From: Podochytrium sp. JEL0797
Lineage: Eukaryota > Chytridiomycota > Chytridiomycetes > Chytridiales > Chytriomycetaceae
DNA length: 14,900 nt
NCBI GenBank assembly: GCA_027596195.1
Contig: JADGJG010000639.1
Location: 1 to 14,900 of the forward strand
Direction of reading: 5' to 3'
Shown: positions 8,148 to 14,900 of the stretch, piece by piece
Layout of the letters: each line of letters begins with the position of its first letter
Position numbering within the stretch: position 1 is the first letter of the stretch
Notes under the pieces: generated by a model
Databases searched by the model: none
What the model saw: only the letters and a program-made list of their open reading frames with translations
Told to the model about the DNA's origin: nothing
Made by a program: the position numbers and the translations under genes

Positions 8148-9788
8148 CCCGCCTCCAAGAGCGTACGCGATGAAAAAGGGAGCGTAGAAGGAGGTGGTCG
8201 TTCGCGTTGGTACTTGTCCAATAATTCAGGTGTTGCGAGAAGCCAACAGTTGAAAACTGGGTGGTGGTCTTTCCATTGCACAAGAACTTGGCGTTTTCCA
8301 TCAAGAATGCGTGTTGCCAAGATCTTATCGATAACGCGGAGTTTGATTGGGAGATTTTCGAGAGGATCCCGTGATGAGTCAAAGAAATAGGGACGTAATT
8401 TCTCCGGATGAAAAACCGGATGAATGTTCCAATCAACGGGAAGGTCAAGACGGCAGGACGGAGCGGAACCAACAAGCTCGAGGATTTTGTAAGGTCCGGA
8501 GTATTGGTCGGAGAGCTTGGCGGTAAGTGTGTGGCGCAGGTTTGGCGGTTTGAAATCTTTGACTGATATCAAAACCAGATCACCAACTTGGAACGGAGAT
8601 CGGAGTCGACGGCGGTTGGCGATCGCGGCGTAGGAGTCCTGGGCGTCGCGGATGCGGTCCTTAACGACCTGGTAAGTGGCTCGGAGATCTTTGAGCGAAA
8701 GTGGAGCGTCTTGAGCGAGATTGATATTGATAAGCGAGCGAGGGTGGCGACCGTACTCGAGGTAGAAGGGCGTGTATCCGGTAGAGGAGTTGATTGTATC
8801 GTTGATGCCGAATTCAACCTTGGGGAGGTGATCATCCCAGTCATTCTGAAGCTCGTTGCAGAAGTGGCGGAGGATTTGAAGGATCCAGTCATTCTTCTGT
8901 TCAGTCTGACCGTCGGTTTGAGGATGAGCAGTAGTAGACATAGTGAGCTTGATCTTGAGCGAGCGACAGAGTTCTTGCCAAAAGTTGGAGGTGAACTTGG
9001 AGTCACGATCGGAGATGTAATGGACGGGGATGCCGTGGTGCGGGAAGATGTGAGTCTCGAAGAGGTTGGCAATGTCACGAGCGGTGGAGGTACCCTTTCA
9101 GGGGATGAGTCGTGTGCGTTTGGTGCCGGAGTCGACAACAACCATGAGAGCGTCATTGCCTTGACTTGTGATCGGCAGCTTAGTAATGAAATCCATTGAA
9201 CAGGTGTGCCAAGGATACGGAGGGACGTCGTGAGGCTGCAGGAGGCCGTACGGAAGGCGGCGCAAGACCTTGAGACGTTGGCAGGGGTCGCAAGACTGGA
9301 CGAAACGCTGGATGTTGCGGTGGAGCTTAGGCCAGTGGAAGTAGCGAGTAATCCGTTCGCAGGTACGTTCCCAGTTGTTGTGTATTGCTGGACCGTACGA
9401 GTGGGCTTTTTCAATGATGGAGTTGCGGAGCGGAGCAAGGAACGAAGAGTCGAGCGTGCGTCTTGTCAGTGTAGTGGAGGAAACCGTCGCGAAGACGATA
9501 GCGAGCGATTTGGGACGCGAGGTGTTTGGGTGCTGAGGCTGGATCGTGGTCAAATGTGTCGGGATTGTTGGGGTCGACGAGATATTGCGAAATCTCCAGG
9601 AACTGTGGATCCGTCGTGTTCATATCTTTGATATCCGTCAGAATGTCGTCTGTGAGTACTAATTCCGACATGTTGCAGATACAAGACTCGGGTAGCGGTG
9701 CGTCTTGAACGGAGACGTCGACAGCGAAGCGACGGCGGGAGAGAGCGTCAGCGATTGTATTCCACACACCGGGTCCCTCAGAGCTCAT
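8135..9788 (-). pseudogene. Pol fragment: RNase H end, integrase and chromodomain, with lesions
   Basis: The reading starts near 9750 with NTIADALSRR, the hallmark end of Ty3/gypsy RNase H. A frameshift near 9430 separates FVPCSAP from RNSIIEKAH. Integrase follows: the zinc-binding His/Cys set spans 9403-9281 (HSYGPAIH, then CDPC). The catalytic residues are Asp in MDFITKLP (9193), Asp in ISDRD (9010) and Glu in TDGQTEQ (8902). An in-frame TGA at 9100-9098, between RLIP and KGTSTA, interrupts the core. Next come a GPY/F-type segment (QYSGPYKILEL) and a chromodomain at about 8320-8190 (VIDKILATRI, LVQWKDHH, CWLLATPELL). The frame ends at a TGA 12 nt inside the LTR. All catalytic residues remain, but one frameshift, one stop and the missing 5' part make it inactive. 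Chromovirus integrases join cDNA to target DNA, and the chromodomain guides site choice. Confidence 0.88.
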
Positions 9789-9797
9789 TCTCTGACA
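9781..9797 (-). repeat. 17-nt remnant of the 5' LTR
   Basis: TGTCAGAGAATGAGCTC on the minus strand matches the start of the 3' LTR except for C in place of T at the fourth base. Immediately after it comes RNase H coding sequence. This is the left breakpoint of the internal deletion. Confidence 0.72.
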
Positions 9798-9805
9798 GAA
9801 TCACA

Positions 9806-9878
9806 GCCCGGTTAGCTCAATCGGTAGAGCGTAAGACTCTTAATCTTAAGGTTGCGGGTTCGACCCCCGCATTGGGCT
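9806..9878 (+). tRNA. tRNA-Lys (anticodon CTT)
   Basis: The 73-nt gene folds as a cloverleaf. The acceptor stem is GCCCGGT with ATTGGGC (two G-T pairs), and the D stem is GCTC with GAGC. The anticodon stem is TAAGA with TCTTA around CTCTTAA, giving CTT. The T stem is GCGGG with CCCGC around TTCGACC. The discriminator base is T, which is unusual for a position that is most often A or G. There is no intron. Confidence 0.96.
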
Positions 9879-9883
9879 TGTGA

Positions 9884-9890
9884 TTTTTTT
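9884..9890 (+). terminator. Pol III terminator of tRNA-Lys
   Basis: Seven T's begin 6 nt after the tRNA 3' end, a strong RNA polymerase III stop. Confidence 0.82.
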
Positions 9891-10505
9891 AGAAAGTATG
9901 ACGGAGGATGCCCAAGGTGGCGCCATGACGAATCATGCCTGGCCGTGATATTTTTTTTTCTTTGATCACTCATCGAGTGGCTGGTCTTGCCTGGGCAAAA
10001 GTGGAAAAAGGAAAGGAGCTTGGACGGCTGGATATCCAACAGATTTTCATATCCTCTGCTCCCCAAACTTGGTCGTGATAGCTTCTGCGTTGATGCGTGG
10101 CTGCGTGCAGTTGCGGCATCCAACTTGATCAATGTTTGAAATAGGCCTTACGCGGCGGCCTTGTCGGTTCTCGATCTGGAATAAGGAGAGAGGGATCGTG
10201 AATGTTTGTAGCTCCGCTTCAAAGAATGAGAATGATTCCGCGTCCGGGCACGGCATGAATCCGCCAATTTGGAACTCCTATCGCCCGGCGTGCGCCAGCA
10301 ACAGCCGAGGGTTTCAACCAACGGCTTCTCTGTCTTCTTCTGTATGGATCAACCAATGTGGGGAGGAAGCGGGGGAACAGTCCCCGGCACCTGGCTAAAT
10401 ACATTCAAAAGATAACATTTGTTACTGCCGGTTTTATTTGCAACAATAACGCTCAAAGCGAAGGAAACAGCGAAGAAAAGGGCAAGTGACAACCTTGAAA
10501 TATCA
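9891..10505. other. Stretch without a recognisable gene
   Basis: No open frame here shows a known domain, a signal peptide or a relative elsewhere in the window. A run of ten T's lies near 9950. Apparent proteins that run into the tRNA at the left edge are translations of the tRNA itself. Confidence 0.5.
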
Positions 10506-10740
10506 GTGAGGATCAAGCCACAACCCAACGAGGACGTTCACAAAGGAACATCCTGATTAGGATTTGTATTGACCTCATAGATAGAATTAAGGGAAGGGAT
10601 GGGAAGATAACAAAGAAGCAGAGATATGAAATGAGGGGACACAGGAGAAGGAGGGGTCGGTGAGGATCAATCCAAGAATCCGAACGAGGAAGGCTCATGA
10701 TGGGGCCCCCCTGATTAGGATTTGTATTGACCTCATAGAT
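10506..10740 (+). repeat. Direct duplication with an exact 31-nt core
   Basis: Unit 1 is 10506-10582 and unit 2 is 10660-10740. Both start GTGAGGATCAA, share a CAACGAGGA or GAACGAGGA segment and end with an identical 31-nt stretch (10552-10582 and 10710-10740) that begins CCTGATTAGG and ends CCTCATAGAT. Between them is a purine-rich tract (about 10583-10659). The strongly conserved core with diverged flanks could mark a constrained site or partial gene conversion. Confidence 0.75.
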
Positions 10741-10751
10741 CGCAGGTCACT

Positions 10752-10773
10752 GGGGCGAGGGTACGGGGGAGGG
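10752..10773 (+). other. G-quadruplex-type motif
   Basis: Four G-runs (10752-10755, 10759-10761, 10765-10769, 10771-10773) are separated by loops of 3, 3 and 1 bases, which meets the usual G3+ N1-7 pattern. It directly follows the second unit of the direct duplication. Only the pattern is seen; folding is not shown. Confidence 0.6.
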
Positions 10774-11205
10774 AGAGAGAGTTCAATAGGCAGCCATCAC
10801 ATTTTTAAGTCGTCGCTCGTGATCCCACTGGGGGAGGCGGGCCGCAGCGTCGAGGCATAAAATGGTGGCTTCTATGAAAGCCGGCGGGTGATCGCAGGCT
10901 GCGGGGTGAGGATGGGGAAGGGCGAGGACAGGGAGGCGTTTCCGGGAACTTTGCAATCTGCAGGAACGCAAAGTGGCTGCGGAATTAATTCCCGAATTTT
11001 TTTTCGAATCACGTGCGAAACGAGCCACCCAATAATAGTTATGCATTTGAAGTTACGCAAGTTTCGATTCATTCAAATTCAAAACGCGTTGGGATTGAAA
11101 AGTGGAGAAGTGGAGATGGAGAGAGCGGAGATTTGCCCTCAGAATTGCCGAACTTCAGCTCGCTCTTCTACCTTTTTTTCTACTTATCCAAGTTCCCACT
11201 GTTAG

Positions 11206-12211
11206 GCCCTCTTCCACCAGGCACACCGGCTCCACTCCTCTGGCCAACACCGCGAACGCATCGACACCTTCCAACAGGCGTACACGCTGGTTTCCTCGCA
11301 TTCCGACTTCCTCGCGTGGGGGTGTCTCGTCGCCCTGCACAGTCATCTCGACGACCACCGCCGCCTCTGCAACAGCAACGACGCCGCCTTCTTCAAAGAC
11401 ATTCAGAACAACCCGCAGGTCGCCACTTTCTTCCGCGCAAAGGCCGCCGCCATCGCAGGCTTAGTCTGCTTCGCGCTGGGCGACCGCGAGGCCATGATCA
11501 TCCTATTCCGCAAAATCGTTTCCCTGTGCAACAAACTGACCACAACCGATCTCGACAAAGAAATCTGCATCGGAGTCCACTCGGACACCAAGCGACCAAA
11601 GATGGAGACCGTGCGCATGCATCTCAACCATCCCTCGTCGTTTCTCACCATTGCAAACCAAATGCTACAACACCAGGGCATCCCATCCAATGTCTTGACA
11701 CCAGCCGATTTTCAAGACCAAAGGCTGATGACCGGTCTTATGTCAGAGGAGCGCAAAGCGAAGGCACTTCCCCTCTTGCAACAACATTCCCCGCTGTCGC
11801 TCACGTGGGCCAAAAGTGCGACGAGTGCAGAATCTCTCGCCGAAACGAAGAACCCCTCGAAACCCCTCGGAGTCTCAAACAGTGGCAACGTTGTCTCGCC
11901 AAATATTATTGCTCGGTTGAATGCCAGGAGAAAGCGTGGAAATCGGATCACAAGAAAATGTGTCGTGCTTCCACCGATTTTTTCAAGTTTGATTTGGTTC
12001 CCATGCAGGGTTGCAGAAGGAAAAGTGGATGAACTCGAACGTTTTTGAGATTCGTGGTCCGGCCGCTGCATCGTCGACTGGGGAGGCGAGGTGGATTGTT
12101 TTGCTTTTGGGAGGTGGCAAGGAAGTGGCTTTGAAGCCAAGCAATCTCACACGCGTCATGTTCAAGGAGGAGCGGTGGAATTGGGAACGATTGGAGGACA
12201 ATGAGAGTTGA
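11206..12211 (+). pseudogene. MYND zinc-finger family, copy 1 (frameshifted)
   Basis: From GCC at 11206 the frame encodes ALFHQAHRLHSSG and continues to about 11800, collinear with residues 10-200 of the intact copy at 12340. Near 11805 a net loss of 4 nt moves the reading to another frame, which holds the MYND finger (GQKCDEC, then KYYCSVEC and HKKMC). A net loss of 7 nt near 12010 moves it again for the C-terminal region ending at the TGA at 12209. The third zinc-binding Cys is replaced: KQWQRC instead of KKCQRC. The codon before 11206 is TAG and no ATG matches the intact copy's start; alternatively this TAG could be a splice acceptor after an upstream exon. Taken together it is a pseudogene unless both indels are sequence errors. 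Confidence 0.8.
12132..12186 (+). repeat. 55-nt block identical between MYND copies 1 and 2
   Basis: Bases 12132-12186 and 13304-13358 are identical over 55 nt (start TGAAGCCAAG, end GAATTGGGA), while the N-terminal halves of the two genes differ at many positions. This points to gene conversion or strong constraint at the 3' end. Confidence 0.8.
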
Positions 12212-12217
12212 TTTAAT

Positions 12218-12231
12218 ATTATTATTATTAT
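12218..12231. repeat. Short (ATT)n microsatellite
   Basis: Four ATT units and a partial fifth lie just after the copy 1 stop codon. Confidence 0.7.
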
Positions 12232-12235
12232 ACGA

Positions 12236-12251
12236 ATTATACGCTTGGCTG
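12236..12251 (+). repeat. Shared 3'-flank element of MYND genes
   Basis: ATTATACGCTTGGCTG occurs 24 nt after the copy 1 stop codon and again, identical, at 13396-13411, 15 nt after the copy 2 stop codon. It may be part of the 3' untranslated region or a polyadenylation-related element, or just a relic of the duplication. Confidence 0.65.
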
Positions 12252-12339
12252 CAAGTTATTTACGCGTGGAGCATAAATTTTAATTGTCAGAGTGTCAATT
12301 GGCAAACAAGAAAGAAAACAATATTTTCACAATATTTTC

Positions 12340-13380
12340 ATGGCTGCTCTCGCATCTCAAGGAGAAGCCCTCTTTAACCAAGCCAACCAGCTCCACCTCG
12401 CAGGTTGCCACCGCGAAAGCGTCGAGGCATTCAAGCAGGCATATACTCTGCTTTCCTCATATGATGGCATCGCCTGGATCTGTCTCTTCAACTTGAGCAA
12501 CATTTTCGAAGAACACCGCCACGTCGCCAACAGCTCCGACGCGGCCTTCTTCCGCACCATCCAGACCAACCCACGTGCCCCAACTCTCCACCGCGCAATT
12601 TCCGCTTCTTGCGCCGGCCTGATCTGCTATATGCTTGGCGACCGCGAGGCTGTCGTAAACCAACTCCGCAGAATCGTTTCGCTGTGCGAGAAGCTCACCA
12701 ACGACGAGCTCGACTCCCAAATCTGCGTCGGGATGGACCCAGCGACCAGGTCGCCCGAGATGGTCACCGTCCGCGCGCATCTGGAGGATCCAGAATCCTT
12801 TCTCAGTCTCGCAAAGAAAATGATGCATGAGCGAATCACGGGAGTGAGAGGTGAAGGCTCGAGCGGGGATTTTCGACAACAAATGGTGATGGTGGGTCAG
12901 ATGTCTGAGGAACGGCGCGCTTTCGAACTTCCGAGGTTGCAAACTGCACGTGGCCCGACACACGTTGACGTGGGCCAAAAGTGCGACGAGTGCCTGGTCT
13001 CTGGACGAAACGAACGCGTCGAACTCGTGTGCAGTCTCAAAAAGTGCCAACGCTGTCTCAGCAAATATTATTGCTCGCCTGAATGTCAACGCGCTGCTTG
13101 GGGGTCGGGTCACAAGAAAATGTGTCGCGCTCCTGGTGATTTCGTCAAGTTTGACCTCGTTCGTGTGCATGGCCTGAAGAATGAACGGTACACGTTCATG
13201 AACGGGAACATGTTCGAGATTCGCGGTCCGGCTCCTGCATTGTCGACGAGTGGGGAGGCGAGATGGATTGTTTCGTATTTGGGCGGAGGCAAGGAAGTGA
13301 TTATGAAGCCAAGCAATCTCACACGCGTCATGTTCAAGGAGGAGCGGTGGAATTGGGAGGGATTGGCGGATGAGAGTTGA
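12340..13380 (+). CDS. MYND zinc-finger protein with TPR-like N-terminus (intact copy)
   Basis: This is an intronless 346-residue frame. The ATG at 12340 was chosen because the frame upstream has no ATG. Residues 8-40 look like a TPR-type helix pair (ALFNQANQLHLAG, then ESVEAFKQAYTLL), and 65-120 continue as helical sequence. The MYND finger spans 215-262 with all eight ligands: C215, C218, C236, C239, C245, C249, H258 and C262. Residues 267-346 form a C-terminal region (FDLVRVHGLKN, MFEIRGPAP, MKPSNLTRVMFKEERWNWE) that I do not recognise but that is conserved in all three copies here. MYND fingers bind proline-rich peptides, so a scaffold or co-regulator role is likely; no SET domain is present, so it is not a SMYD methyltransferase. 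It is flanked by two broken paralogs, so it may be the only working copy of this array. Confidence 0.85.
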   Translation: MAALASQGEALFNQANQLHLAGCHRESVEAFKQAYTLLSSYDGIAWICLFNLSNIFEEHRHVANSSDAAFFRTIQTNPRAPTLHRAISASCAGLICYMLGDREAVVNQLRRIVSLCEKLTNDELDSQICVGMDPATRSPEMVTVRAHLEDPESFLSLAKKMMHERITGVRGEGSSGDFRQQMVMVGQMSEERRAFELPRLQTARGPTHVDVGQKCDECLVSGRNERVELVCSLKKCQRCLSKYYCSPECQRAAWGSGHKKMCRAPGDFVKFDLVRVHGLKNERYTFMNGNMFEIRGPAPALSTSGEARWIVSYLGGGKEVIMKPSNLTRVMFKEERWNWEGLADES

Positions 13381-13416
13381 TCTTGATCAAAGGGCATTAT
13401 ACGCTTGGCTGGGGGG

Positions 13417-13422
13417 AATAAA
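13417..13422 (+). promoter_or_regulatory. Polyadenylation signal of the intact MYND gene
   Basis: AATAAA lies 36 nt after the TGA stop codon, just after the shared ATTATACGCTTGGCTG element. Confidence 0.6.
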
Positions 13423-14037
13423 ATTTATAAAAAATGTATTTTCACAGTGAATCGGCGAGCCCTTCCCCTTCCTTCTTCGCAAGTGCTGTAAAATCTTGAC
13501 GAATCGGAAGACGAACGTGACCTGAACGTGACACGAAATCAAAACCAACCCTTGAAACCGCAGGATTTCCATTCACTGTCCTTTATTCCTTGACCATGGC
13601 TTTAGAAAGCAGCTGTTTAGGTGGACCAACGCAGAATTGAGGCGGAAGTCCATGCGGCACACGTGGCAGTTGTCTTTTTTTTCAGTGGTTATCGCCTCGC
13701 TTTACTTCTATATGATCGACCACTAATTGGCCAGCACAGCTCTGACCCGCCTACACGTGCCAGTTGTCGCGTCGGTGGGGTTTGTAAAAGGTGCGACCAA
13801 ACTCGTCATTGGTCATATTTGACATTTTTGTGGGATTCTCCCTCCAAAGCATAAATAAATGTTGATCATGTTGATTCGCCAAAATCATCCGAACAGTAAA
13901 CACCCCACTCAATCGCATTGCCCGTAAAATGTGAGATTCTTAGGCTTCGATTCCGTTAAACTGGAACTAGTTAAACACTGTCATTTTGGAATAATTCGAA
14001 TTCGAAATAATCTTTGGAATCCATCCAAAAGAATTGG
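13423..14037. other. Stretch without a recognisable gene
   Basis: Short open frames are present, but none has an ATG start together with recognisable sequence. Small repeats are seen: GAACGTGAC twice near 13513 and 13524, and TGTTGAT twice near 13860. The right part leads into the third MYND copy. Confidence 0.45.
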
Positions 14038-14362
14038 TGCGAAACGAACTCCTCGAAATCGTCCGCAATCTCAAATGATGCCAAAACTGTCGCGGCAAAT
14101 ATTAAAGCAGGGAGCTCGGGCCACAAGCAAATGCGTCGCGCTGCAACCGATTTCTTCAAGGTTGCCCTCGTTCGTGTGCATGGGCTGACTAATGAACAGA
14201 AAGCGTGCATGAACGGCAAAATGTTTGAGATTCATGGTCCTGCTCCCGCATCGTCGAGTGGGGAGCCGAGGTGTATTGTTTCTTATTTGGGGGTGGCCAG
14301 GAAGTGGCTTTGAAGCCAGCCAATCTCGCGCGCGTAGGAATTGGGAGGGGTTGGCAGAGGAG
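14038..14362 (+). pseudogene. MYND family, copy 3 (decayed C-terminal fragment)
   Basis: The homology starts in the middle of the MYND finger (CGAAACGAAC matches GRNER of the intact copy) and lacks everything before it. Part of the finger is deleted after AATATTA, and its last zinc ligand Cys is Arg (GHKQMRRA). The C-terminal region is well kept: ALVRVHGLTNEQ, then MFEIHGPAPASSSGE. A frame change near 14295 and loss of the stretch equivalent to VMFKEERW follow before NWEGLAEE. It is clearly a dead fragment. Confidence 0.82.
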
Positions 14363-14568
14363 ATCCGCTTGGTAAGAGGAAATTATATTTTGGTAGAAAG
14401 TTGCACACGCGTGGTGGTAACCCTCAGGCGTTCTGTCAGCAGGACACTGAGTTTGTGAGGGTCGCGGGAGACGCGGCGGTGTGGAGGTACCAGCGTGACC
14501 GCGCGCGCAATTGTTTTGGGTTTGCTGAGGAAGCAGCCAAGAACAACAACCAGGGGATGCAGGATTAG
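14338..14568 (+). CDS. Unrecognised open frame, possibly a terminal exon
   Basis: The frame is open for about 76 codons after a TAG and ends at the TAG at 14566. It has no in-frame ATG near its start. The last 50 residues (from about AFCQQDTEFVRVAG to KNNNQGMQD) are hydrophilic and look protein-like. If real it would be a last exon with an acceptor such as the AG before TTGCACACGCG (14400). I do not recognise it and cannot find the upstream exon, because that region is the decayed MYND fragment. It may be chance. Confidence 0.25.
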   Translation, partial: ELGGVGRGDPLGKRKLYFGRKLHTRGGNPQAFCQQDTEFVRVAGDAAVWRYQRDRARNCFGFAEEAAKNNNQGMQD

Positions 14569-14688
14569 TTGGTGCCCTCCTTTTGTATCCCAAGCCAGGA
14601 TCTGATCCCGACCCGCCTCGCTTTAATTCTTCTCGCATCTTCTTCTCTCCGTCTTTTACGCTCCGCCCTTCTTCATGACTTGGGTTGA

Positions 14689-14900
14689 TGGGCCAAGGGA
14701 TCCTCTTTCTTTATTGTATGGCTAGGAATTCGGGTTTTGTTTTCCATTTTATCGGTTTGCACGTTGTTTCGGCATTTATTTTATTATGAGTGTGACAGTA
14801 TTCAATTAAAAGAACTGAAGAAGTTAGGGATGGGTGTATTGGAAGAAGAAATTGCGAGATTGGAGGGGCTGTGCGTGGCAAGAAGAATCCCCTTGCAGAG
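14689..14900 (+). CDS. Open frame running off the window edge, possible gene start
   Basis: This frame has no stop from 14689 to 14900. Its first ATG is at 14830 and gives MGVLEEEIARLEGLCVARRI, charged and helical in character and still open at the edge. The part before the ATG, read as protein, is strongly hydrophobic and probably not translated. A minus-strand frame over the same bases is also open for about 62 codons, so the choice of strand is uncertain. Confidence 0.25.

Larger units (their letters stand above)
7888..9797 (-). mobile_element. Internally deleted Ty3/gypsy chromovirus
   Basis: The element reads on the minus strand from a 17-nt LTR tip at 9797-9781, straight into the end of RNase H, then integrase, chromodomain and a complete-looking 3' LTR (8147-7888). 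Most of the 5' LTR, gag, protease, reverse transcriptase and most of RNase H are missing, so it cannot move on its own. No matching 5-bp target duplication is visible: the flanks are TTTAG at 7883-7887 and GAATC at 9798-9802. The right end lies 8 bp from a tRNA-Lys gene. Confidence 0.87.

Noticed and set aside
8588..9199. 203-residue plus-strand open frame
   Set aside because: It lies opposite the chromovirus integrase, whose motifs are on the minus strand, so it is a shadow frame.
8569..9438. 289-residue minus-strand frame rich in Ser, Thr and Pro
   Set aside because: It overlaps the integrase in another frame and shows no integrase motif; its composition is typical of an out-of-frame reading.
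9698..10132. Open frames on both strands crossing tRNA-Lys, with peptides such as LAQSVERKTLNLKVAGSTP
   Set aside because: These are the well-known false peptides produced by translating tRNA genes and their antisense strand.
11013..12032. 339-residue open frame taken as one intact protein
   Set aside because: Only its last part (the MYND finger) matches the paralog. The first two thirds are out of frame with the family, so it is a product of frameshifts in a pseudogene.
12292..12339. Upstream extension of the intact MYND protein to 12292
   Set aside because: That position is GTG, not ATG, and the sequence is not conserved in copy 1; the ATG at 12340 fits a eukaryotic start.
1..14900. CRISPR array, bacterial operon or phage module
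   Set aside because: No regularly spaced repeat array and no bacterial gene features are present; introns, nuclear tRNAs and LTR elements mark eukaryotic DNA.

Overview
The window looks like nuclear DNA of a filamentous or early-diverging fungus. Protein-coding genes carry short spliceosomal introns of 58-65 nt with GT...AG ends. There are eukaryotic Pol III tRNA genes ending in T-runs, TATA and AATAAA signals, a Ty3/gypsy chromovirus remnant, MYND zinc-finger genes, a GH26-type glycosidase and a GPI-anchored DOMON protein. A chytrid-like fungus is my best guess, but this is inference from gene content and I cannot place the genus.

Region 1 (1-1900) holds three copies of an unrecognised small Ser/Thr-rich protein gene: one cut by the window edge, one intact (846-1079), and one inverted copy (1555-1768, minus) broken by one extra base. 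Each copy is followed by a related ~90-bp block containing CCGATCAATTCG, so gene plus block was duplicated and once inverted. Positions 1900-2680 show no gene.

Region 2 (2681-6424) has three minus-strand genes whose products are aimed at the cell surface or outside. They are a four-exon, membrane-anchored GH26 glycosidase with both catalytic glutamates, a secreted 261-residue protein with ten cysteines, and a two-exon DOMON (cytochrome-type heme domain) protein with a proline-rich stalk and GPI signal. The introns were worked out here by joining frames at GT/AG sites that restore family motifs.

Region 3 (6714-9890) holds tRNA-Pro(AGG) and, after about 1.1 kb without a recognisable gene, a 1.9-kb internally deleted Ty3/gypsy chromovirus on the minus strand. 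It keeps the end of RNase H, the integrase, a chromodomain and a 260-bp 3' LTR, and has one frameshift and one in-frame stop. Its other end, a 17-nt LTR tip, lies 8 bp from tRNA-Lys(CTT), as expected for Pol III-targeted Ty3-like insertion.

Region 4 (9891-14900) is mostly a tandem array of one MYND zinc-finger family: a frameshifted copy (11206-12211), an intact copy (12340-13380) and a decayed C-terminal fragment (14038-14362). A ~77-81 bp direct duplication, a purine-rich tract and a G-quadruplex-type motif precede the array. Two weak open frames end the window.

The clearest theme is local duplication and decay of small gene families beside stable surface-protein genes. I see no gene cluster that is clearly a new multi-gene system.
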